Counted from the stretch's first letter, positions 44,141 through 53,736 are shown. The stretch: 64,000 nt of DNA from Burkholderiales bacterium (GCA_020854105.1 JADZGB010000010.1:85518-149517); one strand, 5' to 3'. Notes: generated from the letters alone by a model not told the origin. A program made the numbers and translations.

Positions 44141-46595
44141 GACCGCAGAACAGGGCGTGACCCGCCGCGAATTCCTGGTGCGCTCGACGGTGCTCGCCGG
44201 CGGCGCCTTCCTCAGCATCGGAGTCGGCCCCCGCCTTCCCGGCGGCAAGGAGGCCGAGGCCGCGATGGCCGTCACCGGCTACACGCCGTCGATCTGGTTC
44301 ACCATGACCCCGGACGGCACGACGACGATGCACATCGTCAAGGCCGAGATGGGCCAGCACATCGGCACCGCCTTCGCCCAGATCATCGCGGACGAACTGG
44401 AAGTGCCGTGGGACAAGGTCAGGCTCGACACGCCGCTCGAGAGCGTGGAGAACTTCGGGGTCTACGGTCTGGCGTACACGGTCAACAGCGGCAGCGTCAC
44501 CACCGAGTTCGACCGCATCTCGCGCGCCGGCGCGCTGGGACGCATCGCCCTGACCGAAGCCGGCTGCAAACTGCTCGGCGCGAAGCTCGCCAACTGTCAT
44601 GCCGACCAGGGCCGCGTGATCGACCAGGCGTCGGGCCGCTCGATCGGCTATGGCGAGATCCTGCAGAAGGTGAAGCTCGAGCGCAAGTTCAGTTATCCGG
44701 ACGACTTCAGGCAGGTGAAGCTCAAGCAGCGCAGCCAGTACAGGCTGATCGGCAAGTCGCTGCCGGCGCTCGACATCCCGATGAAGACCAACGGCCAGGC
44801 AAAGTACGGCATGGACGTGTTCCTGCCCGGCATGGCCTACGGTTCGCTGGTGCCGCCGCGCACGCGCTATGCCTCGAAGGTGCGGTCGATCGACGACAGC
44901 GACGCGAGGAAGATCCCCGGCTTCCTGAAGGCGGTGAAGATAGACGACTCGATGGGCAAGTGCACCGGCTGGGTGGTGGCGCTGGCCGAGACCTTCCCCG
45001 CCGCGGTCAAGGCGGCGAAGGCGCTGCGGATCGAAGCCGACCCCGGACCCTACGGCGAGCTCAGCCTCAGCGACATCATGGAGGAATTCTCCTCGATCGC
45101 CGACCAGCCCGAGAAGAGCGCGGCCTGGGTGCTGGAGGGCGACGTCGACAAGGCCATCCCCGGCGCCGACCGGACGGTGAGCGCGGAGTACACCACCGAC
45201 ATGGTCTGCCACGCGACGATGGAACCGTTCAACTGCGTGGTGCAGCACGGCTCGGACGACAGCTGGCACGTGCACATCGGCACGCAGAGTACCTCCTTCG
45301 CGCGCATGACGCTGACGGCCTACCTGTCCAAGGTACTGGGCAGGAAGCCCGAGGACCTGAAGGTGTTCGTGCACCAGTACATCCTCGGCGGAGGCTTCGG
45401 CGGCAAGCAGGACTACGACGACATCCTCGCCGCGGCGTATTGCGTGAAGGAACTGGGCCGCCCGGTCAAGCTGATCCAGACGCGGGAATCGCAGTTCGCC
45501 ACCAGCTTCCCGCGCACGCCCACCTTCCACCGGCTCAAGGCCGGCATCAGGGGTGACCGGCTCGACGCGATGAACCACGACATCGTGTGCGGCTGGATGG
45601 GACCGCGCTTCGCCGTGGGCAAGCAGTTCGACAACGGTACCGACTGGCTGCAGCTCGACTCCGTGGACGGCAAGAAGGCCGACATCGACCAGTGGTCGAT
45701 CGGCGGCAGCGATCACTGGTACCACCTGCCCAACCACCGCGTGCGCGCCTGGAACAGCGACCGCACCACCTGGGCCGTGCAGGCGAGCGCGCTGCGCACG
45801 GTGTCCAACTCCTACAACATGTTCGTGGTGGAGTCCTTCATCGACGAGTGTGCGCATGCCGCAGGACGCGATCCGCTCGAGTTCCGTCTCGCGATGCTCA
45901 ACGGCAAGGGCGGCAACCGCGGCATCCCGAACAGCGGCTATGCGCCGGGCACCGGATCGGACTACTACATGGACCAGCTGTGGATTTCGCTGCCATGGCC
46001 GCAGGACAAGACCTGGATCCCGTACGAGTCCGGCACCGTGGGCGGCGCCTTGCGCCTCGCCAACTGCCTGCGGGTCGCGGCCGGCAAGGCGGGCTGGGGC
46101 GCACGCAGCCTGCCTCCGAACACCGCGCTGGGACTGGCCGTGTCTTCTGCGGAGGAACGGCAGAGTCCGACGTGGGTCGCAGGCGTGGCGGAGGTGGCGG
46201 TCGACCCCGCCACGGGCAGGTACCGCGTCAACAAGCTCACCATCGCGATGGACATGGGCATCGCGATCAATCCGGACAACGTCAGGGCGCAGATCATGGG
46301 CTCGGCACTCTGGGGCACGAGCCAGGTGATGTCGGAGCGGCTGACGTACAGGAACGGCGCGATCGAGCAGACCAACTTCCACGAGTACCTGCCCATCCGT
46401 CAGGTCGACGTGCCGGAATTCGATATCGAGCTGATCGAGTCGGGCCGGCATCCGGTCGGAGTGGGTGAACCGGCATCGACGGTGGTGGCGCCGGCGGTGG
46501 CCAACGCGATCTTCAACGCGGTCGGTGCGCGCGTGCGGCACATGCCGATCACCCCGCAGGCGGTGCTGGAAGCGATGAAGGGCAGGAAGGCCTGA
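44133..46595 (+). CDS. iorB: Molybdopterin-binding large subunit, IorB type
   Basis: This 820-residue protein has a twin-arginine signal (TRREFLVRSTVLAGGAF), so the complex may work in the periplasm. It shows the xanthine-oxidase-family stretches LGGGFGGKQDYDDILAA, ALRTVSNSYNMFVVESFIDE-type loops and the C-terminal VGVGEPASTVVAPAVANAIF with the catalytic Glu. With iorA it would hydroxylate an N-heterocycle or oxidise an aldehyde, giving electrons to a cytochrome. Substrate is unknown. Confidence 0.9.
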   Translation: MAKTAEQGVTRREFLVRSTVLAGGAFLSIGVGPRLPGGKEAEAAMAVTGYTPSIWFTMTPDGTTTMHIVKAEMGQHIGTAFAQIIADELEVPWDKVRLDTPLESVENFGVYGLAYTVNSGSVTTEFDRISRAGALGRIALTEAGCKLLGAKLANCHADQGRVIDQASGRSIGYGEILQKVKLERKFSYPDDFRQVKLKQRSQYRLIGKSLPALDIPMKTNGQAKYGMDVFLPGMAYGSLVPPRTRYASKVRSIDDSDARKIPGFLKAVKIDDSMGKCTGWVVALAETFPAAVKAAKALRIEADPGPYGELSLSDIMEEFSSIADQPEKSAAWVLEGDVDKAIPGADRTVSAEYTTDMVCHATMEPFNCVVQHGSDDSWHVHIGTQSTSFARMTLTAYLSKVLGRKPEDLKVFVHQYILGGGFGGKQDYDDILAAAYCVKELGRPVKLIQTRESQFATSFPRTPTFHRLKAGIRGDRLDAMNHDIVCGWMGPRFAVGKQFDNGTDWLQLDSVDGKKADIDQWSIGGSDHWYHLPNHRVRAWNSDRTTWAVQASALRTVSNSYNMFVVESFIDECAHAAGRDPLEFRLAMLNGKGGNRGIPNSGYAPGTGSDYYMDQLWISLPWPQDKTWIPYESGTVGGALRLANCLRVAAGKAGWGARSLPPNTALGLAVSSAEERQSPTWVAGVAEVAVDPATGRYRVNKLTIAMDMGIAINPDNVRAQIMGSALWGTSQVMSERLTYRNGAIEQTNFHEYLPIRQVDVPEFDIELIESGRHPVGVGEPASTVVAPAVANAIFNAVGARVRHMPITPQAVLEAMKGRKA

Positions 46596-46699
46596 CAGCC
46601 GGCGGAGCGGGCAGCCCCCGGCGCCCGGAGCGCCGTTGCGGCTGCCTGCGGCCCCGGCTCGTTGCGCACGTCTCCTCTACCCTGGACTGCATACCTGGA

Positions 46700-48130
46700 A
46701 TGGTGATGGCAGACGACATCCTTTCGCTGTGCGCGAACGCACTCGTCGAGCGCTACGAGAAGCGGACGCTCTCGCCGGTCGAAGTGACGCGCGCAGCACT
46801 GGAGCGCATCGACAGGCTGCAACCGGTCTACAACGCCTTCGTCCTGGTGATGGAAGAGGAGGCACTGCGGGCGGCGCACGAATCCGAGGTGCGCTGGCGG
46901 CACGGCCAGCCGCTGGGACTGGTCGACGGCCTGCCGACCACGGTCAAGGATCTGCTTCTGGTGAAAGGCCATCCGACCCGGCGTGGCTCGCGAACCGTCG
47001 ATCCGGACCAGGCGTGGGACGAGGACAGCGCGTCGGTCGCGCGCATGCGCGAGCAGGGAGCGGTGATCCTGGGCAAGACCACCACGCCCGAGTTCGGCTG
47101 GAAGGGCGTGACCGACAGCCCGCTGAGCGGGGTCACCGTGAACCCGTGGAACACCGCAATGACGCCGGGAGGCAGCAGCGGTGGCGCCGCGGTCGCAGCG
47201 GCCCTGGGCATGGGCGTGATGCACCTCGCCACCGACGGCGGGGGTTCGATCCGCATTCCTGCCGGCTTTTGCGGCCTGTTCGGCTTCAAGCCCACCTTCG
47301 GCGTGGTGCCGGTGCATCCGCATCCGCCTGCCGGCACGCTATGGCACCAGGGACCGATCGCGCGCACCGTGCACGATGCTGCGCGGATGCTCACCGTGAT
47401 CGCGGGCCACGAGTTCCGCGACTTCTACGCCGGGCCCGCGCTAGGCACCGATTTCCGAGCCGGCCTGGAGGACGGCATCGGCGGCATGCGCGTAGCCTAC
47501 AGCAGAACACTGGGCTACGCGCGGGTCGACCGTGAAGTGGCCGAGCTGACCGATCGCGGCGTAGGGGAACTGGAGCGCCTCGGCGCACGGGTCGAGGAGG
47601 TCGACTTCGCCATGACCGATCCGATCGACATCATGGCTCCATTCTGGTCGGTGGCGCTGGCCATGGGCGTGCAACCCATGACACCCGCGCAGCGCGCGCT
47701 CGTGGACCCGCCATTGCTCGAGCTGGCCGCCCCGGGTTTCGATCTGAGTGCGCTGGAGTACCGCGTGCTCGAGAAGCGCCGCGAGGCGCTCGCGCGCCGC
47801 TTCAGCGAACTGCATCGCCGCTACGATCTGCTGGTCACGCCGCAGCTGGCGACCACCGCGTTTCCCACGCTGCACGAAGTGCCCCCGGCGTCGGGCATGG
47901 AACGCTGGTGGCAGTGGTCGCCGTTCACCTATCCGTTCAATCTGACCCAGCAGCCGGCAGCGACCATGCCGTGCGGCTTCGCCTCCAACGGATTGCCGGT
48001 GGCGATGCAACTGGTCGGCGCACGCTTCGCCGATGCGAAGGTGCTGCGCGCCGCACGCGCATACGAGCAGGCGCACCCGATACGCACGCCCGCAATCGAC
48101 GCCGCTGCACTGCAGAGGCGAGAGGCCTGA
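46700..48130 (+). CDS. Amidase, amidase-signature family
   Basis: This protein of about 476 residues has the Ser-Ser-Lys catalytic set: Lys in LPTTVKDLLLV (about residue 80), the Gly/Ser-rich NTAMTPGGSSGGAAVAAALGMG (about 152-173) and ATDGGGSIRIPAGFCGLFGFKP. It hydrolyses an amide bond to a carboxylate and ammonia. ATGs at 46700 and 46706 are both possible. It is not part of a gatCAB operon, so a catabolic role is likely. It may belong with the preceding transporter and oxidase. Confidence 0.9.
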   Translation: MVMADDILSLCANALVERYEKRTLSPVEVTRAALERIDRLQPVYNAFVLVMEEEALRAAHESEVRWRHGQPLGLVDGLPTTVKDLLLVKGHPTRRGSRTVDPDQAWDEDSASVARMREQGAVILGKTTTPEFGWKGVTDSPLSGVTVNPWNTAMTPGGSSGGAAVAAALGMGVMHLATDGGGSIRIPAGFCGLFGFKPTFGVVPVHPHPPAGTLWHQGPIARTVHDAARMLTVIAGHEFRDFYAGPALGTDFRAGLEDGIGGMRVAYSRTLGYARVDREVAELTDRGVGELERLGARVEEVDFAMTDPIDIMAPFWSVALAMGVQPMTPAQRALVDPPLLELAAPGFDLSALEYRVLEKRREALARRFSELHRRYDLLVTPQLATTAFPTLHEVPPASGMERWWQWSPFTYPFNLTQQPAATMPCGFASNGLPVAMQLVGARFADAKVLRAARAYEQAHPIRTPAIDAAALQRREA

Positions 48131-48133
48131 TCG

Positions 48134-48167
48134 GTTCGGCTGGATCCCGGCGTTCGCCGGGATGACG
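48134..48167. repeat. REP-like palindrome, inverted relative to the copy at 60126
   Basis: Its reverse complement begins CGTCATCCCGGCGAACGCCG and matches the copy at 60126-60159 at 32 of 34 positions. It lies four bases after the amidase stop in the gap between convergent genes. Confidence 0.85.
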
Positions 48168-48202
48168 GCTTCATCTTCGAATCACCCCGCCATGCATCCC
48201 GG

Positions 48203-48571
48203 TCACACCTTGCCGTGAAGCAGGATCTCGCGCAGCACCACCGCATCGTTGTGGACCTGATCGCGTGCGGCATACACCAGCGTGACGGGGCCATTGCGGG
48301 CAAGTGCGCGCAGCCGGTCGAGCGCCTCGGCGTGCCCGCTCAACTCCTGCGCATAGCGGCGCCGGAACTCCAGCCACCGTTCGGGATCGTGCCCGAACCA
48401 TTTCCGCAGCGCCGCGCTCGGTGCCAGTTCCTTGACCCATTCGTCGATCGCGGCCTGTTCCTTGCGCACGCCTCGCGGCCAGAGACGGTCGACCAGGACG
48501 CGGGTACCGTCGGTTCGCGCCGGAACCTCGTACGCGCGCTTGAGTCTTATGTTGTCCGGGCTGAGTCGCAT
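48203..48571 (-). CDS. DUF488-family protein (YeaO-like)
   Basis: This 122-residue protein shows the family pattern RVLVDRLWPRGVRKEQA, VKELAPSAALRKWFGHDPERW and FRRRYAQEL. DUF488 proteins are widespread and uncharacterised. It is convergent with the amidase gene, with a REP-like element between them, and divergent from the DksA-like gene. Confidence 0.88.
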   Translation of the reverse strand: MRLSPDNIRLKRAYEVPARTDGTRVLVDRLWPRGVRKEQAAIDEWVKELAPSAALRKWFGHDPERWLEFRRRYAQELSGHAEALDRLRALARNGPVTLVYAARDQVHNDAVVLREILLHGKV

Positions 48572-48624
48572 CCTGTTTCGACCTCCGCAATGCGCGCCAG
48601 TCTCCGGGATGGGTTCAGCAGGCT

Positions 48625-48638
48625 TTGACCCAGATCAA
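48625..48638 (+). promoter_or_regulatory. FNR/Anr-like box upstream of the DksA-like gene
   Basis: TTGACCCAGATCAA matches TTGAT-N4-ATCAA at nine of ten fixed positions. Its centre at 48631.5 is only 40 bases from the ATG, and the ribosome-binding site AGGAGA lies at 48654-48659. A class II start would therefore fall too late, and the site would have to act from another position, perhaps as a repressor site or for the divergent DUF488 gene. Confidence 0.4.
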
Positions 48639-48671
48639 GACTCACGGCACCGCAGGAGATACCTTACCCTC

Positions 48672-49067
48672 ATGAGCACTCTGACGCAGGAACAGCTTCT
48701 GCACCTGGGCGAGCGCATACGCGAACGCAAGGCCCTCCTGTTGCAGGAAATCCGCACCGCGCTGGCAGGTTCATCGCGGCAGCAGTATGCCGAGCTTCTG
48801 GGCGAAGGCGGGGACGCCGCCGACGAGTCGGTGGCGAGCCTGCTGCGCGACATCACCGAATCCGAGGTGATCCGCGACGTCGGCGAAGTGCGCGACATCG
48901 TCGCCGCGGAGCAGCGCCTGGCGGCCGGACGCTATGGCGTGTGCATCGACTGCGAGGCGCCCATCGACCCCAGGCGACTGGAAGCCTACCCCACTGCAAA
49001 GCGCTGCATCGCGTGCCAGCAGCATCGCGAGAAGACACGGGCGGCGTCGAAATACACGGGCCGCTGA
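48672..49067 (+). CDS. DksA/TraR C4-type zinc-finger protein
   Basis: This 131-residue protein has an N-terminal coiled coil (LGERIRERKALLLQEIR) and a C4 zinc finger CIDCEAPIDPRRLEAYPTAK-RCIAC (about residues 93-118). DksA-type proteins bind in the RNA polymerase secondary channel. This shorter version lacks the DxxDxA tip Asp pattern of true DksA in clear form, so it belongs to the general DksA/TraR group. AGGAGA precedes the ATG. Confidence 0.88.
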   Translation: MSTLTQEQLLHLGERIRERKALLLQEIRTALAGSSRQQYAELLGEGGDAADESVASLLRDITESEVIRDVGEVRDIVAAEQRLAAGRYGVCIDCEAPIDPRRLEAYPTAKRCIACQQHREKTRAASKYTGR

Positions 49068-49192
49068 ATCGGCTCGAGCCGCCCGACATTCGCGGAGCCT
49101 TCCTCGCCCTGCGCGCTCGACGCACTCGTTCCGCGCATGTCCACTCTATGGCCTCCGCACGATGCGTCACCAAGGTTGGGCCGGCGGGCAAT

Positions 49193-50704
49193 TCAGTCGT
49201 CGATCCTGATCACCGGCGGAGGTGCCCATGTTCCGGCCGCAATCTCGGGTGCAGGGTCATACGTTCTGATGATGAGATAGAACGGCCCTTCGCCGACGGG
49301 CAGCCAATTGGCTCTCAGAATCGGATCCTTCGGTGCGTCGTGCCGAATCGCGATGGTCAATGATCCGTCCGAGTTGCGCACGACACCCTTGGTCCGGTCG
49401 CCGAAGGAATATCTCCCGATCGGATTCTCGATCAGATCGAAGCTGTTTTGATCGTAGGCGGTGATCGACCAGAACGAACCGACCGGAGGCAGCTTGCCTT
49501 GCGCAAACGTCATCGTGTATTCGCGTTCGCCGGTCAACGGCTGGCCGTTGTCATCCAGACTGCGCTGGTGATAGACCGAATCCTCGGCCAAATTGCCGTA
49601 GCCACCTCGGGCAATGGCGGCATTCAGTGCCCAGTCGTTGCGGATCCTGCCGATCTTGTCGGAGTAGTTCCAGCCGTTCACGTTGTTCGCGATGCCGAAC
49701 TGCGCCGCGACGACGATTCTCTCTGCGGCAACAATTGCCCGCTCGAGACCTCTTCGCACCGGGGGCATCAGTCCATCTGGATCGTAACGTCCGCTCCCCA
49801 AACCGATCCGCTGCCAGCGCAGCAGCAATCCCTGATAGTCGGCGGGCACGGGATTCCTCGCGATCATGTGATCGAGAACGGAAAAGAACCCGAGGCCGTT
49901 GAAGGGCTCGAGCGGTTCGGTGACAGGCAGGTCATCAACCGGATAGTTGGCTCCCACCGCCGGCGCCCCTGGCGCCTGATCGAACTCCCGCAGCGTGAAG
50001 CGTTTGAGTATCTGCGCGGCCGCTGCCTCGTCGTCGCCGCCTGTGCTGGCAACGCGCATCAACAGCCAGAGGTCGTTGGCCGTCTGCTGGAGCACCTGGG
50101 CGCCTGCCGGTACCGTCCCCCGGTAGCCGGGTCCGGCAAATACGTAGTCCACTCCGCCGGGACCGGAAACCGTTCGGCTGATCCGCGTATTGACGTTTCC
50201 CGCCGCATCCACGACCAGGGCAACGTAGTACCGCTCTCCCATGGACGGCACGCGCAGGATCACGGGGCCCGCCGAAAGGTCGAGATAGGCCGAGCCGTAC
50301 AACGTGTCGTTGTTCGGTGCCTTGATTACCCGTCCGTCACCCGGTCTGGCCAAGCGGTCGAAGTAATAGAAGCGGTTGACCGGCGCATAGATGACCTGGT
50401 CTTCTCGCACCCGATGCATTTCGTTGTGCATGCGCCGGGCCATCTCGACGCGCGGGTAACCATAAAGATACGCATCGATTCCCATCGCGTACGCTTCCTC
50501 TTCGGCGGCCTCGTCAGCCATCCTCGCGAAGGCACGGGCTTGCTCGTCAGTCTGTGCGCTCACACCAGCCGCCGCGAACGAAGCGACGAGGAAGATCGAA
50601 GGCAGAAGATACTTCAGAATGATGTGGTTGGGCTTCCAGCTTCGTTCCTGGATGGCGATGCGCCCCTGATAGACATTGAACCCGACACGCGAAACCTGAT
50701 TCAT
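49193..50704 (-). CDS. DUF1254/DUF1214-domain exported protein (copy 1)
   Basis: This 503-residue protein has a signal peptide (YLLPSIFLVASFAAAGVSAQ) and the two linked domains: DUF1254 (DAYLYGYPRVEMARRMHNEMH, APNNDTLYGSAYLDLSAGP) and DUF1214 (PPVGSFWSITAYDQNSFDLI, LRANWLPVGEGPFYLIIR). The family's role is not established. It overlaps the sulfatase stop by four bases, so it is coupled as the third gene of the maturase-sulfatase operon. A paralogue lies at 56731. Confidence 0.88.
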   Translation of the reverse strand: MNQVSRVGFNVYQGRIAIQERSWKPNHIILKYLLPSIFLVASFAAAGVSAQTDEQARAFARMADEAAEEEAYAMGIDAYLYGYPRVEMARRMHNEMHRVREDQVIYAPVNRFYYFDRLARPGDGRVIKAPNNDTLYGSAYLDLSAGPVILRVPSMGERYYVALVVDAAGNVNTRISRTVSGPGGVDYVFAGPGYRGTVPAGAQVLQQTANDLWLLMRVASTGGDDEAAAAQILKRFTLREFDQAPGAPAVGANYPVDDLPVTEPLEPFNGLGFFSVLDHMIARNPVPADYQGLLLRWQRIGLGSGRYDPDGLMPPVRRGLERAIVAAERIVVAAQFGIANNVNGWNYSDKIGRIRNDWALNAAIARGGYGNLAEDSVYHQRSLDDNGQPLTGEREYTMTFAQGKLPPVGSFWSITAYDQNSFDLIENPIGRYSFGDRTKGVVRNSDGSLTIAIRHDAPKDPILRANWLPVGEGPFYLIIRTYDPAPEIAAGTWAPPPVIRIDD

Positions 50705-52224
50705 TGTCCGACGAGCAGCGAGCCGCCCTTCTGTCTCGGCGGGCACTCCTTGAACGATGCCATGTGCGCACCAACCGCATCGAGCATCTGCCCACCAAAG
50801 GCGATGCCCATCCGCATCGCGAGATCGTTCGACTTCTGTCCGTCGTGGCGCTCGTAGGGATCCATCCGCAGGTTGAACACGAGCGCGCTGGGCCGGTGGC
50901 TGTCGAAGAACCCCTCGCGCGCCTGCAAGTGTGATTTCCATGGGCCAATTCGCACGGCGGTGAACTTCGACTCATCGTAGTAATAGACCACGCTCCGCGC
51001 CGATGGGACTGCACCGGTCCAGTGCGCCAGGTTGTCGACCCCGTCGATGCAGACATCGTGGCTGGCCTTCAATTGCGAACGCACGTCTCCTGCGCCGGCC
51101 GCTGCGGCGAGCGTCGTGAAAAGGTCCTCGTGCGTTTGAATCCCGTTCGAGACACTGGCAGCCGCAATGCGTGCAGGCCAACGCACGAGAAGCGGAACGC
51201 GTACGCCGCCTTCCCAGGTCGTCGCCTTCTCGCCCCGGAACGGGGTGGCGCCGCCGTCCGGCCACCACGACACCATCGCCCCGTTGTCCGTGGTATAGAC
51301 GACGATGGTGTTGTCGGCGATCTTCAGGTCGTCGAGCAGTTTCAGAAGTTGGCCGACGTGCCCGTCGTGCTCCATCAGTCCACTGCCATAGATATCGAAC
51401 TCGGAGGAGATCTCGCTGGCCAGGTTGCGCGACTCCGGCTTGAGGTGGGTGTAGATGTGCATGCGACTCGAGTTGTACCAGGCGAAGAAGGGCTGCTTCC
51501 GGTCAGCCGCATCGGCAATGAAGCGCTTCGTCCGAGCCAGGAACTCCTCATCGATCGTTTCCATCCGCTTGGATGTCAAGGGACCGGTATCGGTGCAGCG
51601 CTGCCCGCCCCATGGTCCGAAGCGGGGGTCCACGGCGGTGTCATCGACAGCAGCGGCAACACAATCGAGGACTCCGCGCGGCAGGTAGCGCGCGTTGAAG
51701 GCGGGATCCTGCGGCCATATGCGCAGCTCCGGTTCCTCCTCGGTGTTCAGGTGGTAGAGGTTGCCGAAGAACTCGTCGAATCCGTGCACGGTGGGGAGAT
51801 GCGTGTTGCGGTCGCCGAGGTGATTCTTTCCAAACTGGCCGCTGCGATAGTCCAACGTCTTCAGGATCTCGGCGAGGGTGGGATCGCGCGCATCGAGGCC
51901 GATCGGGGAGCCGGGCATTCCCACTGTCGTCAGGCCCGTGCGTATCGGCAGCTGACCGGTGATGAATGCAGCGCGCCCCGGGGTCGAACTCGGATGTGCA
52001 TAGTGATCGGTGAACAGGATGCCTTCTCGCCCGATGCGATCGATATTGGGCGTGGGCACCATCATGCCGTGGCTGTAGAGCCCGACATTGGAGTATCCAA
52101 CGTCATCGGCCATGATGACGAGAATGTTCGGACGCTGTTGGGCAAGCGTCGAACCCGACGACGTGAATGCGGCCGCGACAGCGGCGGCAGCGATGGTGCG
52201 CGAGACCTTGGGCTCGATCTTCAT
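50701..52224 (-). CDS. Ser-type arylsulfatase, exported
   Basis: This 507-residue protein has a signal peptide ending SGSTLAQQ. It starts RPNILVIMADDVGYSNVGLY, with metal-binding Asp pair, and has the active-site signature SSTPGRAAFITGQ with Ser80 in S-x-P-x-R. Ser-type sulfatases need oxidation of that Ser to formylglycine by a radical-SAM maturase, which is the adjacent upstream gene. Further motifs are GKNHLGDR, TTDNGAMVSWWPDGG and FRGEKATTWEGGVRVPLLV. It hydrolyses a sulfate ester, substrate unknown. ATGA overlaps on both sides show coupling. Confidence 0.92.
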   Translation of the reverse strand: MKIEPKVSRTIAAAAVAAAFTSSGSTLAQQRPNILVIMADDVGYSNVGLYSHGMMVPTPNIDRIGREGILFTDHYAHPSSTPGRAAFITGQLPIRTGLTTVGMPGSPIGLDARDPTLAEILKTLDYRSGQFGKNHLGDRNTHLPTVHGFDEFFGNLYHLNTEEEPELRIWPQDPAFNARYLPRGVLDCVAAAVDDTAVDPRFGPWGGQRCTDTGPLTSKRMETIDEEFLARTKRFIADAADRKQPFFAWYNSSRMHIYTHLKPESRNLASEISSEFDIYGSGLMEHDGHVGQLLKLLDDLKIADNTIVVYTTDNGAMVSWWPDGGATPFRGEKATTWEGGVRVPLLVRWPARIAAASVSNGIQTHEDLFTTLAAAAGAGDVRSQLKASHDVCIDGVDNLAHWTGAVPSARSVVYYYDESKFTAVRIGPWKSHLQAREGFFDSHRPSALVFNLRMDPYERHDGQKSNDLAMRMGIAFGGQMLDAVGAHMASFKECPPRQKGGSLLVGQ

Positions 52225-53513
52225 GATGCAGCTCCGGGAACGGACGAGGGATGGGGGGCGGGAGCGCCGAGGCGCCGCCGGATTTCCGGCATGTCGCGTG
52301 CGACTCGGCCGTAGAATGCCTTGAGTCCGGAACATAGGTAGTTCAGTCCCGCCTCTCCATCGGGCGTGGACAGCAGGCGATTCTTCGGGCACTCGCCCCA
52401 GCAGAGATGGAGGTGCTCGCAGGATCGGCAGTATGCGGGGAGCGTGTCGCGCTTGGCGAGTCCGAAGGACACCTGCCGTTGCGAAAACGCCAAGTCGCCC
52501 TCGTGGACGCGCCCGATGTCGCCCAGCCGATACTCCGGATAGACGAAATGGTCGCAGGCGTACAGGGTTCCGTCATGTTCGAGCGCGAGCGCCTTCCCGC
52601 AGACGGGCGATGCCACGCAGGTCTGCGCCGGCATCCCGAGGGACTGCGCCACCGCCGTCTCGAACACGTTCACATGCACGCGCCCGAAGTGCTGTGCCAG
52701 CCAATCGTCCCACACGGCGCAGAGGAATGCGCCGTAGTCCCCGGCATCGACGGACCAGTCCGTGACGACCGAATCCGGCTCTCCGGCCCTGGCAGGCGCG
52801 CTGCCAGGCAGTGAAGGCGCGTTGGATTTCAGCCGAGCGGATCCCGTTTCTGCGAAACACCTGGGCTCGACACAGGGTGTGAACTGCACGCGCCACGTCC
52901 CGGTCTCCCGCGACAGGAAGCGCCATACATCGAGCGGGCTGCGCGCCACGTCGCGGTTGACCACGCACAGTGCAGCGAAGGCCACTTGCGCATCGCTCAG
53001 CATCCGGGCTGCGCGCATCACCCGATCAAAAGTTGGCGCCCCGCCCCTGGTGACGCGATACCTGTCGTGCAACGCGCGCGGACCGTCGATCGACAGCCCC
53101 ACCATGAACCGGTTCCGCTGGAGGAAGCGCACCCATTGTTCATCCAGAAGAATCCCGTTGGTCTGCAGATCATTCTCGATGCGCTGCCCGCGCTTGCGGT
53201 ACTCCGCCTGCAAGGCGACGACCCGTTCGAAGAACGCGAGACCCATGACAGTCGGCTCCCCGCCCTGCCAGGAGAAGACTACCTCCTCTCCCGTATTGGC
53301 CTCGATGTACTGACGGATGTGCTGCGCCAAAGTGGCCTCATCCATCCGCGCATTCGGTCGATGCCCGAGCAACCCGGTCTTGTGCAGATAGAAGCAGTAC
53401 GTGCAGTCCAGATTGCATAGCGCTCCGGCAGGCTTGACCATCGTGTGAAAACGATAGGCGCGCCCCGGAGGCAGCGGCCGCAGCGTGTTGACGGGAACCA
53501 ACGTGGACGACAA
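52221..53513 (-). CDS. Radical-SAM anaerobic sulfatase maturase (anSME) with SPASM domain
   Basis: This protein of about 430 residues has the radical-SAM motif CNLDCTYC (about residues 33-40, preceded by FHTMVKPAGAL), SWQGGEPTVMGL and SIDGPRALHD. Its C-terminal SPASM Cys set includes VCGKALALEHDGTLYACDHF, CRSCEHLHLCWGECPKN and NYLCSG. It oxidises the sulfatase Ser to formylglycine. No ATG suits the N-terminus: TTG at 53513 is the best guess, while ATG at 53442 would cut into the conserved start and a TTG at 53657 would add an unrelated extension. It overlaps the sulfatase gene by four bases. Confidence 0.9.
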   Translation of the reverse strand: MSSTLVPVNTLRPLPPGRAYRFHTMVKPAGALCNLDCTYCFYLHKTGLLGHRPNARMDEATLAQHIRQYIEANTGEEVVFSWQGGEPTVMGLAFFERVVALQAEYRKRGQRIENDLQTNGILLDEQWVRFLQRNRFMVGLSIDGPRALHDRYRVTRGGAPTFDRVMRAARMLSDAQVAFAALCVVNRDVARSPLDVWRFLSRETGTWRVQFTPCVEPRCFAETGSARLKSNAPSLPGSAPARAGEPDSVVTDWSVDAGDYGAFLCAVWDDWLAQHFGRVHVNVFETAVAQSLGMPAQTCVASPVCGKALALEHDGTLYACDHFVYPEYRLGDIGRVHEGDLAFSQRQVSFGLAKRDTLPAYCRSCEHLHLCWGECPKNRLLSTPDGEAGLNYLCSGLKAFYGRVARDMPEIRRRLGAPAPHPSSVPGAAS

Positions 53514-53709
53514 GACGCTTCCCCCCGAGCGGCCGGGATTGCGGCAGCGCCACCACACCTTGCCGGCGCATGTTATGGCATCAGCACCCGGCCCTCCGGG
53601 CGCCTGTCGCAAGATCCTAACGATTCGCCCATGCCGGCGCACCAAGGTCGCGCCCAAAATAGGCGCGATATCCGAGTGTCAGCATGGATTCTCCCAGATT
53701 GGGTAAAGT

Positions 53710-53736
53710 ACCATAGCATTTGTTGTGCATGCTGGT
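53710..53736. promoter_or_regulatory. Imperfect inverted repeat in the divergent promoter region of the sulfatase block
   Basis: ACCATAGCAT and ATGCTGGT form a partly palindromic site within the 258-bp gap between the maturase gene (leftward) and the beta-barrel gene (rightward). The surrounding sequence is AT-rich and includes possible -10 elements. It could be an operator shared by both directions. Confidence 0.35.

Noticed and set aside
47242..47270. GGTTCGATCC resembling a tRNA T-arm
   Set aside because: It lies inside the amidase active-site coding region and no cloverleaf can be drawn around it.
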